Notes under the pieces: model-generated
Database searches by the model: none
Seen by the model: the letters and a program-made list of their open reading frames with translations, nothing else
What the model was told of the DNA's origin: nothing
Shown here: positions 22,067-32,788 of the stretch, one piece after another
Layout of the letters: every line of letters starts with the position of its first letter
How positions within the stretch are numbered: the stretch's first letter is position 1
From: Beverwykella pulmonaria
Taxonomy: Eukaryota > Ascomycota > Dothideomycetes > Pleosporales > Melanommataceae
DNA: 64,000 nt
Assembly: GCA_001599595.1 (NCBI GenBank)
Contig: BCHH01000013.1
Location: forward strand, 1,086,331-1,150,330
Direction of reading: 5' to 3'
Program-made: the position numbers and the translations under genes

Positions 22067-23433
22067 TCACGTACCCTCCCAAAACCCCGCACAGCCCGCC
22101 AAATCATCCGCGTTCAACAACCCCACTCCCTCCTCCCACAGCTGCTCCCAGACCCTATTCCTGGTCCCTACGGGCCAGCCTGGCTGATTCCAATACCTGG
22201 CCTTGATCCCCTTGTCCCTCGCCCCCTTCAACTGGTCCCTCAGAATCTCTAATTGCGAGACGTTCAACTCGCGCCTTACCTCCCCGAATACGGCGCCGAA
22301 ATCCGTAGACGCGATGGGCGAGTCGCCAGCCGTGATATTTGAGAAGGTGGTACTTAGGAGGTGTAAGGGCGCATCGTAGAAGGCGGATCGCGGGAGCGTG
22401 GATTGGATTGCTGAGAGTGGCGTGAGGCCCGTGCCTATGACGGTTATCGGGCGGGTTGTGAATGTTTTGCCGTCGTAGGATGAGAGGTAGTTTTGAGCTT
22501 GTAAGGGGGCGAGTGCCTTGAGTACCGCGGGCCAGGTCTCGTCCGGGGTGGTCTTGAGGTCGATGAAAAGGTCTGCCAAAGTCAGCTTAGGGGATTCGGC
22601 TAGTATGAATGATATGAGAAGAGAGGGGTCTGAAGTACTACTTGGATAGCGTAGAGCATGGTGAGATGGGCTGGAGAGAGTGTGGTTGGCTTACTAAGGC
22701 ATGGTTAACAAGAGTTTGGTGTTTGGAGAAGGAGAGGTTGGTACCAGAGAGTTTGTTCGCTGTCGGCGTCGAAGACGCCGTGGAGCGTTGGTGAGGGGGA
22801 GAAATCAGTCACAGGGTTTTGTCGATGGAGAGTATCCAAGATGGGATTGATGTAGAGGGATTCGAGAGTTCTTTCAAGTGTGAGGGCGCTGCGTTCGTGG
22901 CCGACCTGGGGTGTGTTACTATGAATAAATGGTCGAACATTGAAATTGTATCAGGTTTCCGGATAGTGGACCTCGACTTGGAAATGCGAGAAAGACATCG
23001 GCTCTGGGGTCTTTCTTGGAATGGAAATTCTCATAGATTTTCATGACTGGATGGATAGATTGAGCAAACCCAACTTACAAAAAGTGTTCCATTAATAAAC
23101 CAAACATCCGCCTCCGTACTGATCGCCCCATAGCTCAAGCCAGAGTAGAACGGCACGTCTCTCCAGTAATCATTATGGCTGTGAAATGGCTTCTATATTC
23201 CTCCCCGGGGAAGTCAGCATCCGCATACATGCATACTCGGACAACCCGATACGGCCTTCGAGGGTGGATATTCTCACCGGAATGATCCCCCTTGTTAGAT
23301 CTGTAGGATACGTGTACTTGTTCGAATTATCTGTATTCTTTAAGATGTTTTGCAGTGTATTAGGAATATCTAGGATGACGGATGATGAGGGACATGCGAG
23401 GAGACATGGGATGGCGAGCTGGAGCGTTCTCAT
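22067..23433 (-). CDS. AIM6-type PLC-like phosphodiesterase family protein; one splice site unusual
   Basis: Exons 23433-23278, 23192-23079, 22905 to about 22710, and 22572-22067. Introns 1 and 2 (85 and 173 bp) are clear: the joins give [20 protein letters not shown] and [13 protein letters not shown], hallmarks of the altered-inheritance-of-mitochondria 6 family, which has a GDPD/PLC-like barrel of unknown substrate. A hydrophobic N terminus ([13 protein letters not shown]) suggests secretion or a membrane anchor. The third intron ends at GGCAG just before the [14 protein letters not shown] segment. Its expected donor after EQTL (GTACCA, from 22744) is out of phase and would create TGA. The only GT donor I found that keeps the frame is GTTAAC at 22709, which adds about 12 residues; with it the protein has 323 residues. 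See findings. Confidence 0.8.
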
Positions 23434-24445
23434 TGTGTGCGTTTGGGTGTAAACAAAGACACCGGACGGGCTCGGAAGGGATGGGAAAGATGCGGAAACC
23501 GGAATGGTTAAGAGGAGTATAAAGAAAGACTGGATATGTAAGGTTGTCAGAGATCCTGTAGCATAAACAGTGATGGTGAAGAAGTTCGAAGTGGAGACGC
23601 CGAAATATATGCAAGGAACCGGAGGTCGTGCCCCAACCAATCAGTGCGAAACGTGGAGCACGCCGGGCTGATTGAAATGCATTGGTTACACAGAAGCAAC
23701 ATCAATTGTAGAAACTTTGTTGTGAGGATAAACTTAATTCTATTTGATTAGTAATCCTTGTCCCGTATTTTTGGGGGTTTGCTATAACTGTATGATCAGA
23801 AGCTTGAACATGTTGTGTTCTTCAGGCATGCGTTCCGAGCTTTTGACAAACGTCGTCGGCCAACTAGACGAAGTCGATACATGGGTATTTGTGCGCTCTT
23901 GCAGCTACTATTATAGCATTGAGTTGATATACAGTTGCCAACATGTGTAGTCTGTCTTTGCATGAGATACCTAATTGCAGTGCCAAGAGGAGCCCGCGAT
24001 AACCTTCGTTTCGAGCATCACCAACTCACCCACCCCCCGCTCGTTCCATATTTCCCATCCATCCGAGAGAGTCTTTGAACTCGGTTCTCTAAGGATAGAG
24101 ATCATCCCAACACAGGCGTCCAGCCCCTTCAATCACCAACACGACCGTAAGCCTTTCGCGGTGGGGTCCTCGTCAGCACTATACAGCCCCCTCCCATGAA
24201 TGAATGAGTAGCGCCGTCAGTGCGTCTTCCACACAAATCTTCACTTTTCCATACAAATTCTGTCTGTGCAGTGGCGCGCGCTACTCATTCATTCATGGGA
24301 GGGGGCTGTAGCTCCAATGCACGATTGGGGCCGTTCCTGGCGCGTCGCCCAAACACCAACCGCGAGGCTTCCGCGCCACATGTACGAAGGGGATACAAAG
24401 TACTTGGGGCCCCCAAACATTTGATGTCCACCCTCTCCACTTGCC
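23434..24445. other. Divergent AIM6/P450 intergenic region with a foldback repeat
   Basis: About 1 kb between the two starts. Its main feature is the perfect inverted repeat at 24182-24310, 135 bp upstream of the P450 ATG. The rest is unremarkable. Confidence 0.6.
24182..24310. repeat. 33-bp perfect inverted repeat with 63-nt spacer
   Basis: The left arm 24182-24214 and the right arm 24278-24310 are exact reverse complements (outer end TACAGCCCCCTCCCATGAAT and its complement). The arms contain tandem TGAA/ATTC tetramers. No target-site duplication is visible: the flanks read ..GCACTA and GCTCCA... In RNA this would be a strong stem with a 63-base loop. It may be a foldback element remnant or a leader hairpin of the P450 gene. 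Confidence 0.92.
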
Positions 24446-26050
24446 ATGGCTATTACTACGGGAATTGTGGCTGCCCTTGGCGCAGCCGTCGTCGTCGCAG
24501 CTCTCATCTCGAGTCTATTCGGCGTGAAGGCGGATCCCCGTGAACCTCCAGTGCTGAAGCCGATAATACCTTATTTTGGGCATTTGATTGGCATGTTGCG
24601 CGAGGGCCCGCTGTACATCAAGAGAGTCGGGTGAGTGCTTGTCTGTCAAGGGCAAGAATGCACATTTAACTGACACACTCCTAGGTCAAAATGCAACCAC
24701 CCTATCTTTACCCTGCCTATGCTGTCCGGCCGCTCATACGTCGTGAAATCCCCTGCTCTCGCAAGCCAAATCCAGCGCTCGTCCACGACACTCGTCTTCG
24801 ACCAATTGGTCATAGAAATGACACCGCGCATGGTTGGGCTCAACTCGGAAACAAGACGCATACTACAAGATAAGACCGCGAAGGAGGAGGGCCGGGTGCG
24901 AATGGTGGCGCGGGCCCACGAAGTGATCCATCCCGCTCTGTTCCCACAGAAAACAGAAGCCATCGCAAACGTCCAGCTTTCGCATTTTACCGACTTCGTC
25001 AACGCAATACCGCCGGACTTTGAGACAGAACTGTACACCTTCGTCACGCGAGAAATCACATCCGCGTCCATGCACACCTTCTACGGCCCCAACAACCCCT
25101 TTGCCGTGCACCCACAACTTATCGAGGAGTTCTGGAAGTGGGAATCCGGAATCATTGCCTACATGATCGGCGTATTCCCTAGCATCACCGCCCGGACTGC
25201 ATACAAGGGCCTCGAGAACTGCGTAAAAGGCTTCACTGAGTATCTGGAAAAGGGCCGCGACAAGGAGGCCTACGAGCTGATTCAGAGCCGTAAGGCACTG
25301 CACGACAGCGAAGGTATTTCACTCCCGGAGCAGGCGCGCCTGGAAATGGGATTGTCCTTTGCCTTCAACTCCAACGCTAGCATCACGATTTTCTGGGTGC
25401 TGAACAACATCTTCAGCCGCCCAGACCTCCTCGCCGAGATCCGCGAAGAGATCCGCGAGAATGCACTCTTGGGAAATAGCACGATATCCTACACTGCGCT
25501 CAAGAGCTCCTGTCCGCTCCTCAACTCCGTGTACCGAGAGTCCATGCGCCTCGTCGCGCCCATGACGACCGCGCGCTTCGTTCTCGAAGACACCCTCATC
25601 GCAGACACGTACCTGCTTCGCAAAAACTGCGTCGTCCAAATCGCCGGCGGCGTGTTACACGCCGACCCCGACGTCTGGGGGCCAGACGTCGAGTCCTTTA
25701 ACCCGCGACGCTTCCTCTACAAGGAAAGCGGCACTAGGTCCAACGCCGACGGTTCCATCTCCGATGCAAAGACGAATCAAGTGCATCCGTCGGCGTTCCG
25801 CAGCTTCGGCGGCGGCGTCTCGTATTGTCCTGGGCGACATTTCGCACAGATGGAGATTGTGAGTTTAGCAGCAGTGCTGGTGTACGGGTTTGATTTGCTG
25901 CCGCAAAAGGGCATGGATAGGGTCAAGTATGATCCTCCGAGGGACGATAAGAGGTTCCCGTTTGCCGTTATCAAGCCGTTGGAGAGGGTGGATGTGAAAA
26001 TGGAGAGGAGACAAGGGATGGAGAATTTGAAGTGGGAGTTGAAGGTCTGA
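24446..26050 (+). CDS. Cytochrome P450 monooxygenase (CYP7-like group)
   Basis: Two exons, 24446-24630 and 24685-26050, with a 54-bp intron (GTGAGT..CCTAG); 516 residues. An N-terminal membrane anchor covers about residues 5-25. Diagnostic elements are the ExxR motif (YRESMR, Glu347 to Arg350), FNPRRF, and the heme loop FRSFGGGVSYCPGRHF with the Cys443 ligand. The I-helix region reads SFAFNSNASITIFWVLNN, with an Asn-Ala pair where most P450s have an acid-Thr pair. That is typical of the CYP7/CYP8-like fungal group, often annotated as 7-alpha-hydroxylase- or prostacyclin-synthase-like. The substrate cannot be told from sequence. No terpene, polyketide or peptide synthase gene is nearby, so I see no secondary-metabolite cluster. 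Confidence 0.93.
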
Positions 26051-28004
26051 GTGAGATTGTCCCTGGTCGCAGAGATACGCATACGGTATGTCCAGTACAG
26101 GAATCTATATTAGTAATACTAGAGCTTTGCATGGCCAATTAGTGCTGCTCGTCAGACGTGTACGTTCGGGCGTAGATTTGCTCAATCACCGAGGGTCCTC
26201 GTTTTACTTCCTGGTCACTGTTTCTCTTGGCATCACATGGATGGACTTTCTGGAAGTAGCATGATAGTAGATGTAGTCCGTTCTTGCCTACCAGGCCAAT
26301 AGTTACTAAAGAGCACCTTGGATATTGCTAGGAAGAGGCCACAGTTATGGATACAAGCTCTAAGATGCCCTGCTGCCTCTACTGGAGGTGATTTTCTCTT
26401 TCAGCCTAGTTGATCAATATGTTCTCAAACACTTACTAGCTCCTTCGTACCTCCCGAGAATGTTTCCAAAACAGACATGAAGTTTGCGAAACATACGCTC
26501 GGAAACCTTGGCAGGGAAGTAAAGCGGCGTCAATATGATGCCCAACTAACTCGTTGAGGAACGAGGATCACCACATGGAGTATGCTTTTCTTCCAGATGA
26601 AGTGCGAGAGATCTACACTCTGGCTCTCGCTTTCACTCTCGGCGCAGCTCATACATGCTGAGGCCGATTGCGTGAATATGACTTGCATAGGCTGTTAAGA
26701 GACGAAGTACAGTACATATGCAAATATTCCGGACGGTAGGAAGCGGAAAGAAGGAGCCATGGGTCGATATAGCTGCATATGGGCCATGGGAGTCTAGCTC
26801 GGACAAGACACATTCACTCGGAGAACGACGATGACGATCGCCATAGCGACCACAAATGCACAGCCGGTCTGGTTCGGCAATAGCAACGGACCGTACCTGC
26901 ATGCTCACCGTTCGGGCAGGTGCACCGGCTCGAGTGGCTTGGATCAGGGAAGAGTGGTTCGGCTCTCATCCGTAATTGAGTCGTTTCCTGGTAGTAGCGT
27001 AGAGAGATTGAGTGAATTATAGATCTTCGTTTAGATCATGCCTCCCGATACTCAGTATTATTTGCTTATTTGCGGTGGTGACCTCAGGCTTCGGTGTGCG
27101 TGCGCGATATTAGTTGGTCTCAGCTCAGTCGTGTTGAGAGTAGCTGCGGCCAAGCCTTTGAGATGGCGGTTATTAGGGAGCATCGAACATAGGTTGCATG
27201 CAGGTCTGATGTCGTACGTAGCATAGAGCAAGATCGGAGATCTTCAGGCGAACCGGGTCCATGGGCTAGGAGAATATAACTCATGTGTGTAGCGACGTGG
27301 GTTGGCGAGGTATTGTTGACATGACAAAGGCGGGACTGTCTGTACGCTTGACCGCTGTGAGAAGCGAGTCCAGGTAGCGCCGAGTTGATATTCAATGGAC
27401 TGTGTGTCTAGACGCTCTCCAAGATGAAGACTCAAAAAGAAGGTATTGTCGGAGATGGCTGTTTGATTGCAACTGTGGGGATTTGATGAAGAACGGAGGA
27501 CGACGGTGCCTCCTTGTGGCGTGAGAGGACGGAACAAGGTAGCAAAAGACGCGACGATTGAGTAGCAATACACCCACACACCGAACTCGAGACCAGGGCA
27601 ACAGGCAGATGTGGCTCGTAGCTACATACGAGTTGTTTATACACAAGCGCCGACTAGATTGCCTTGTATCCGATGATTGACTGTGCATACCGCGGGGCAT
27701 GGGTGCGTGACAAATTGACATCGAGCTCACGATAAGATAGAACATCGATGCTCTGCTAGGCCCGACTATAGAACGCCCTGTACAATATGTGTAGATTGCA
27801 ATTGAACGACGGACAGGGAGATGGATAGTTGGGTCGGACATTTCTCGAGGTCGGTCTCTGCCATTCGCCTTCGCGCTAGCGCTAGTGCCCCCGTCTACGT
27901 AATGCTCCCCCTCCCACCCCCCACCAAAAAATTTACGCCGAACACGTTGATCTCTGCGACAACGACATTGCCCGCCCGCGACGCCCACCCCCCCAATCTC
28001 CATC
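26051..28004. other. Intergenic region between P450 and YAR1-like gene
   Basis: 1.95 kb, with no supported gene. The last 100 bp before the YAR1-like ATG are C-rich (27900-28000), as is common for fungal promoters and leaders. Confidence 0.5.
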
Positions 28005-28711
28005 ATGCCGGGAGTTAGCTTGGACGAAGACCCGATTGACGAGATACTGTACCTGGCTCGCGCGAATGAAACTTCGGACCTTGAAGCCTACCTTTCCGAA
28101 CTTTCCACACAGACGGGACACTCAAAGGCCGACCTAGTGATTGCGGCAGTTGACCAGCACTCCAAGAACAGCGCACTACATTACGCCTCGGCGAACGGAC
28201 ATACTGGTATTTTTACCTTTCTTGGGAGTTTGGCGAGCTGAAGAGCTGACCGGATTCGGAAGACGTGATCAAGCTGTTACTTTCCTATAGTGTGCACAAG
28301 GTTGCGTCTTCTGCACCAAGCCTTATCAACGCGGTCAATGACGCGGGAAACACGGCCCTCCATTGGGCAGCGCTCAACGGACAGCTCGAAAGCGTGAAAC
28401 TTTTGATTCAGTCGGGGGCGGATGTCACCATCATCAACAAAGCGGGTCACGACGCAGTCTTCGAGGCGGAGATAAACGACAAGAAAGAGGTGGTGGAGTG
28501 GTTACTCGAAACGGTAGAAGCGTTGGAAAGTGGCGTTGGACCCGTGGTTGAGGCCTCCTCAGTCAACGACCAGGATGAAGACATGGAAATGAACGACGAT
28601 GTGGATAAGAATGCGTCCAATGGCGTGAGCGAGGGAGGCACAACCGGTATCGAAGACGTGAGAAGCCAGATGGAAGGACTAAAGACCAACGGGGCTCCGC
28701 AGGGTGGGTGA
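28005..28711 (+). CDS. YAR1-like ankyrin repeat protein
   Basis: Two exons, 28005-28206 and 28263-28711, with a 56-bp intron (GTATTT..GGAAG); 216 residues. The join reads ANGHTDVIKLLL, completing an ankyrin repeat. Repeats are visible as NSALHYASANGHTDVIKLLL and NTALHWAALNGQLESVKLLI, followed by GADVTIINKAGHDAVFEAEI. The tail is acidic (DQDEDMEMNDDVD). Size, N-terminal LDEDPIDEILYLARAN and the acidic tail match yeast Yar1, a dedicated chaperone of ribosomal protein S3. That role is inferred from family likeness only. Confidence 0.88.
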
Positions 28712-29384
28712 ACAAGAGTAGGACCACCGAAATTAAAAGCGATATTTGCTGACACTTCCTCGTGTTGCGCGAGGAACTTTACGTTGCCCGAGATATTAAT
28801 ATATGCAAGATTTGACACGCCGGGACCGGCAACATGGGCCACGTGGCAGAGGACCTGCCCCGAATTTTCTGATCCTCGCCCAGCGAGTGTTGGGGCGAAT
28901 GAACAAGATCACCGTTCTCTTCACGTCTGTTGGGACAATGGGGAGCTTTCGGCAAAGGGGAAACACCATTGATTATCTCTACATTATCCGAGTATTGTTT
29001 CGTGCAACACCGAATGGTGGTGAGTGTGATGGACTACTCACTGGCCGATTGAGATTTCAGGCTAGTCCAAAAAGCTCCGGCCCGGTTACCTGATAGTTTG
29101 TCGTACAATGTAAATGGAGCATGCAAATCGCATCAAGAATACATCTTCCCATGCTGCAAAATTGCCCCTCCTTCCTGAGACCATTAACGCCAAACTTGAT
29201 GCACCTACAAACCTCGCATTAGTTGGTTATAATAATGACCAAGCGCACGTTATCCGTCATATTGCTTACCGCCGGAGACATGGTCTCGTAATGATGCAAC
29301 GCTGCTATTCCTTTTTTCGAGTCGCTCGTCAATAACAACGAGAGACTCCTTGATTAGACTCTTACCTCGTAGCTCGGGCAGAGC
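28712..29384. other. Convergent intergenic region
   Basis: 673 bp between the stop codons of the YAR1-like and WW-domain genes. No feature seen. Confidence 0.55.
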
Positions 29385-30270
29385 TTAGTCCAGCAGCCAG
29401 GCACGACGCTTCTCTTCTTTTTTCTCGCGTCGCTTGTCCTTGAACGCCTTGAGCTCCTTCTTGCTGAGATTCTTGCCTCGTCGCTCAGCCTTGAGGCTAC
29501 GACCGTCGTGGCTGTTCGCGGCAGCATCGACATCGAAGAAGGCAGCCATCTGCCGGCGGCTCTTGTTGGCGTCATTATGGTTATCCGGATTGACCGAGGG
29601 ATCCTGGAAGCGACCAGTGAAGCGATTGAAGTGTGCCGTGGTGGTGTAATCCTGGGACGGATTCGCAAGACCGGCAGTAGCAGCGGCAGTAGCAGCAGCC
29701 TCGGCCTCCTCCTCTTCCCTCTGCGCCTCAAGAGCATAGTCCGCGTTCGGATCATAGTCGCCATGAATGGCCGGATTGTATCCACCATACAGACGTCGAG
29801 GTGGGGATGAGGTTCCGGGAGCGCCAGAGTAAGATGAAGTGCCGGGAGCGGTATTGCTCGCATAACTGTGGTGGAGAGCGATCAGCTTGAGAAGCAAATC
29901 AAAACCTTTCAAGTCGTGGAGCAAACCTGTCGTAGTATCCGTAACCCGTCGCATCGGCCTCAGGGACGCGGGGATTTTCCCATTGTCTCTTCCCAGTGTA
30001 TCGGTTGATGAAGATCCAGGTGTTGGCGGTGGGTTCCCATTCGTGGTACCATCCATCGTCCTCTGGCGGCGCCTCATCAGGGAGAGGAGGCGCATCCCCA
30101 CTTGAGCCGTTGGCAGAGGCTGCAACTTCGCCTGCCTCGCTCACAGCGCCGTCGTCCGAGGAGGCTGCGCTGTGGCTCCGTGTTAGTGAAGAAGAGTCTT
30201 TCTGCGCTATAGGATCCATGATTTCAGCCGCGGCGGGCGTCTGCTCCTTGTCGGTGTGTTCGGTAGCCAT
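29385..30270 (-). CDS. WW-domain protein with basic C-terminal helix
   Basis: Two exons, 30270-29927 and 29865-29385, with a 61-bp intron (GTTTGC..CACAG); 274 residues. The N-terminal 70 residues are acidic and Ser-rich. One WW domain follows (GWYHEWEPTANTWIFINRYT to QWENP, about 73-103), with its two tryptophans and the closing proline. The splice gives YYDSYASNTAPG. The middle is Gly/Tyr/Pro and Ala/Glu-rich. The C terminus has a conserved-looking block, RRQMAAFFDVDAAANSHDGR, then a Lys/Arg/Glu helix ending RRAWLLD. WW domains bind proline-rich ligands, and proteins of this shape are often nuclear RNA-processing factors. I do not recognise a named family. Confidence 0.88.
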
Positions 30271-32788
30271 TATGAATACTTGTGCAGCTATAGATTGGTT
30301 GTGTTAGAACTGACGACAGTCGCAAGCAAAACACATTTAAGGCAGCAAGCAACCCAGAGAGGATTAGGGACTGAGGATAAGACTGAGGTGGGAGTGGGAG
30401 CGGAAGGGGAGGCGGAGTGAGTAAGGGTCGTCGAGAACTTGACAATTTGCTGCGGAGTGGAGAGCTTGGCATGAATTCTAGCGTTCCTTGATATGGTTAG
30501 TACAGGGCATCGATTAGTCATGAGTTTCTGGATCACGTGCAAAGACGACGATATTGGAAATTTCGCCTGGGCCAATTTCAGGCCACAGAGTTCAGATGTT
30601 TACACCACCACCCCTCCCACACACACACAGACCTCGAAATAGAACAGAAACAGCCCCATTGTCAATCAGCCGGTTGGCATCTTCTCTCACACTTGCGCTT
30701 GCTGTTGTGCAAGGCCAACAATATACTTTGGTGCCGCGGACTCACGCGGACATGGGCGTTCGAGCAAGCCAGTCCGAAGTCGACAACTTTCTCCGAATTG
30801 TGCACGCGAAGGACACATCCCTCCAAAGTTTCATTGTATGCGGCATTATCCGTCATCACACTGGCGCATGCAGCTGGCCTGGTCATAGACGGTCTAGTAG
30901 CCTCAATCGGTCTTGAGTAGACTCGCGTACGCATACTCATATGGCCTCGGAGGAGGCGCGACTGGGACGGTACGCTATGTCGAATGAAGGGATCGAAGGA
31001 CCCGAGATGCACGCGAAGATGGTGTCGATAGCAGGCCCATTATTACCCAGCATGCGCATAAAGTGGTAAGCTGCATGTCTGGGAAGGCTGGGACACCGAC
31101 AGAGAGGGGCAGGGTGCACTCGGTGCACGCCAAGCTGGCTACATGCACGAAAGACAGAGCGGGCGTTGGAGAGAACAGGGGCGTGGATAAGGATAAGCCT
31201 TGGAGGGCTCATGTCCCGCACAACGGCTGCTGCGCGCTCTCGTCCCGACCGATTCGCCGCCGCTTTAGCGGGCGTCCACGATGTCCAGTTGCCATCGCGA
31301 GATACTCCACCACAAGCATCGGCTGCTGCTTTGGCAGGTTCTGACACATCTCACAGCTCAGCTGCAGCAATCCAGGGCCGGCAGCCATCGGCGGCGTGCA
31401 TCCTTGGACGGCTGCTCCTGCTGCCAGGTCTTATTTTCCCTTTGGCGCGGCGAAGCAACGCGAGGTGGTCTGCACGTACCTGTACAGGTACAGCGTAGGG
31501 GGAGGGGAAGAGGCGACGGCTGCCGTGAATGCCTGCGACAGGCCGCGGCGCAGTCTGAGGGTTTGAGAGGTGCGTCGGCGCACTTTGAAACTCAATCTAT
31601 GTGACGCCCATTGGCTGTGAGGGCATTCACTTCCCCCCCGAGCGCTGGCGTACCCGACGCCCGGTCTGGAGAGATTGCTGGAACAATACTCACGGGATTT
31701 TGCCGCAATAACATGGACATGTTCGCTGCATCCCGCCGTCGCCCACGCTGCATGATCGGCACCAGTCAGCAACGGGATTGCTCGCGGTTGGCCAGCGCGC
31801 GAGGGGCCGCTGTTGTCTGCTGGCGAGATCTGAGGCCTGCGTAGGCCTGCGGAATCGCATCCCAACCGCCCACGCCTGACAGGTCCGTATTTCTGCCTGT
31901 TGCTGCACCGCGCGCAGGAGGCCAAACACGCTACGCTACGGTGCTGCGGGCACAAGTGCATCTTCACCTCTGCCGCGCTCGAGTATTGCCCGCCCGGCCT
32001 GTCCGCTGCTGGCCCCCCGGACGCTGGCAAGCACACCTCGCTCGGCTCTCAAACAGCAAAAGCTCCACGACCATGTTCCTGGCGGCGGTGCCTGTGCCAG
32101 CTCTGCTTTGCCCACTGGGGAATTAGCTAGGATATCCTCACAAGGCCTGCGGGTGCTCCCCGGCGCCCTCAGCATTCAGTCCCTGTCCGCCACTTGGCCC
32201 TCTGCCGCAGCACGGATTCCCGTTGTCGTCCTCTGGTCTTTGCTACGGCCTGTCTACCCGGTATTATCATCTTTATTGCTATTATCCCTCGCCTACCCGT
32301 GCTAGCTGGATAGCTGCTCCCGCTCCTCCAGTCCTGCCCAGCGTTCCCTCTGCGCCCAGAGAGCCGTCTGCGCCGCACCGTGCGGCCTGTGCTTTGTGAG
32401 TCCTGCTCCCGTTGCTCTCCTCGTAATCCCTACCCGTCCCATGCCCTGCTGCTTCGGCTGCCCAGGAGCAGCCGGAGGTGTGGACAAGTCGTCAGACGTC
32501 AGCCCTGCACGGACTACGAGTTCCGTTGGCACTTTCTCCAGAACCTTGCAGTGCTGCAAGACCTCACGGCGGGTATTCCATTACAATACAGACGCACGCA
32601 ATCGTGCTTCTGCAGTCCACTGACCAACTCCCCGACCTTCTACGCCTGCCTCCATGTGCCCGATAGTTTGACTGCGAGCTGATGCCGTGCCTGCATCAGT
32701 GTCAGGACTGGGGCCGTGCCTGAATCTCTAAAGTGCCCTAGTTTATATCTTGTGTTATTCCCTAACCCTACATGTGGTCTGTCGACCA
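30271..32788. other. Long divergent region upstream of the Zn-cluster regulator
   Basis: 2.5 kb between the divergent starts of the WW-domain gene and the Zn-cluster factor. No supported gene, though several short open frames exist on both strands. Base composition becomes more GC-rich at 31.2-32.5 kb. A long leader with upstream ORFs is plausible for a developmental regulator, but this is inference. Confidence 0.45.

Noticed and set aside
24446..26050. P450 as part of a secondary-metabolite gene cluster
   Set aside because: No synthase, terpene cyclase, transferase or dedicated transporter adjacent; neighbours are housekeeping genes separated by 1-2 kb.
27392..28006. Long minus-strand frame of about 200 codons before the YAR1-like gene
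   Set aside because: Composition has no domain-like pattern, it overlaps the YAR1-like leader and no splice-supported extension was found.
30288..30575. Minus-strand frame of 95 codons upstream of the WW-domain gene
   Set aside because: It directly precedes the WW gene on the same strand, is Ser/Thr/Pro-rich without motifs and is best read as its leader.
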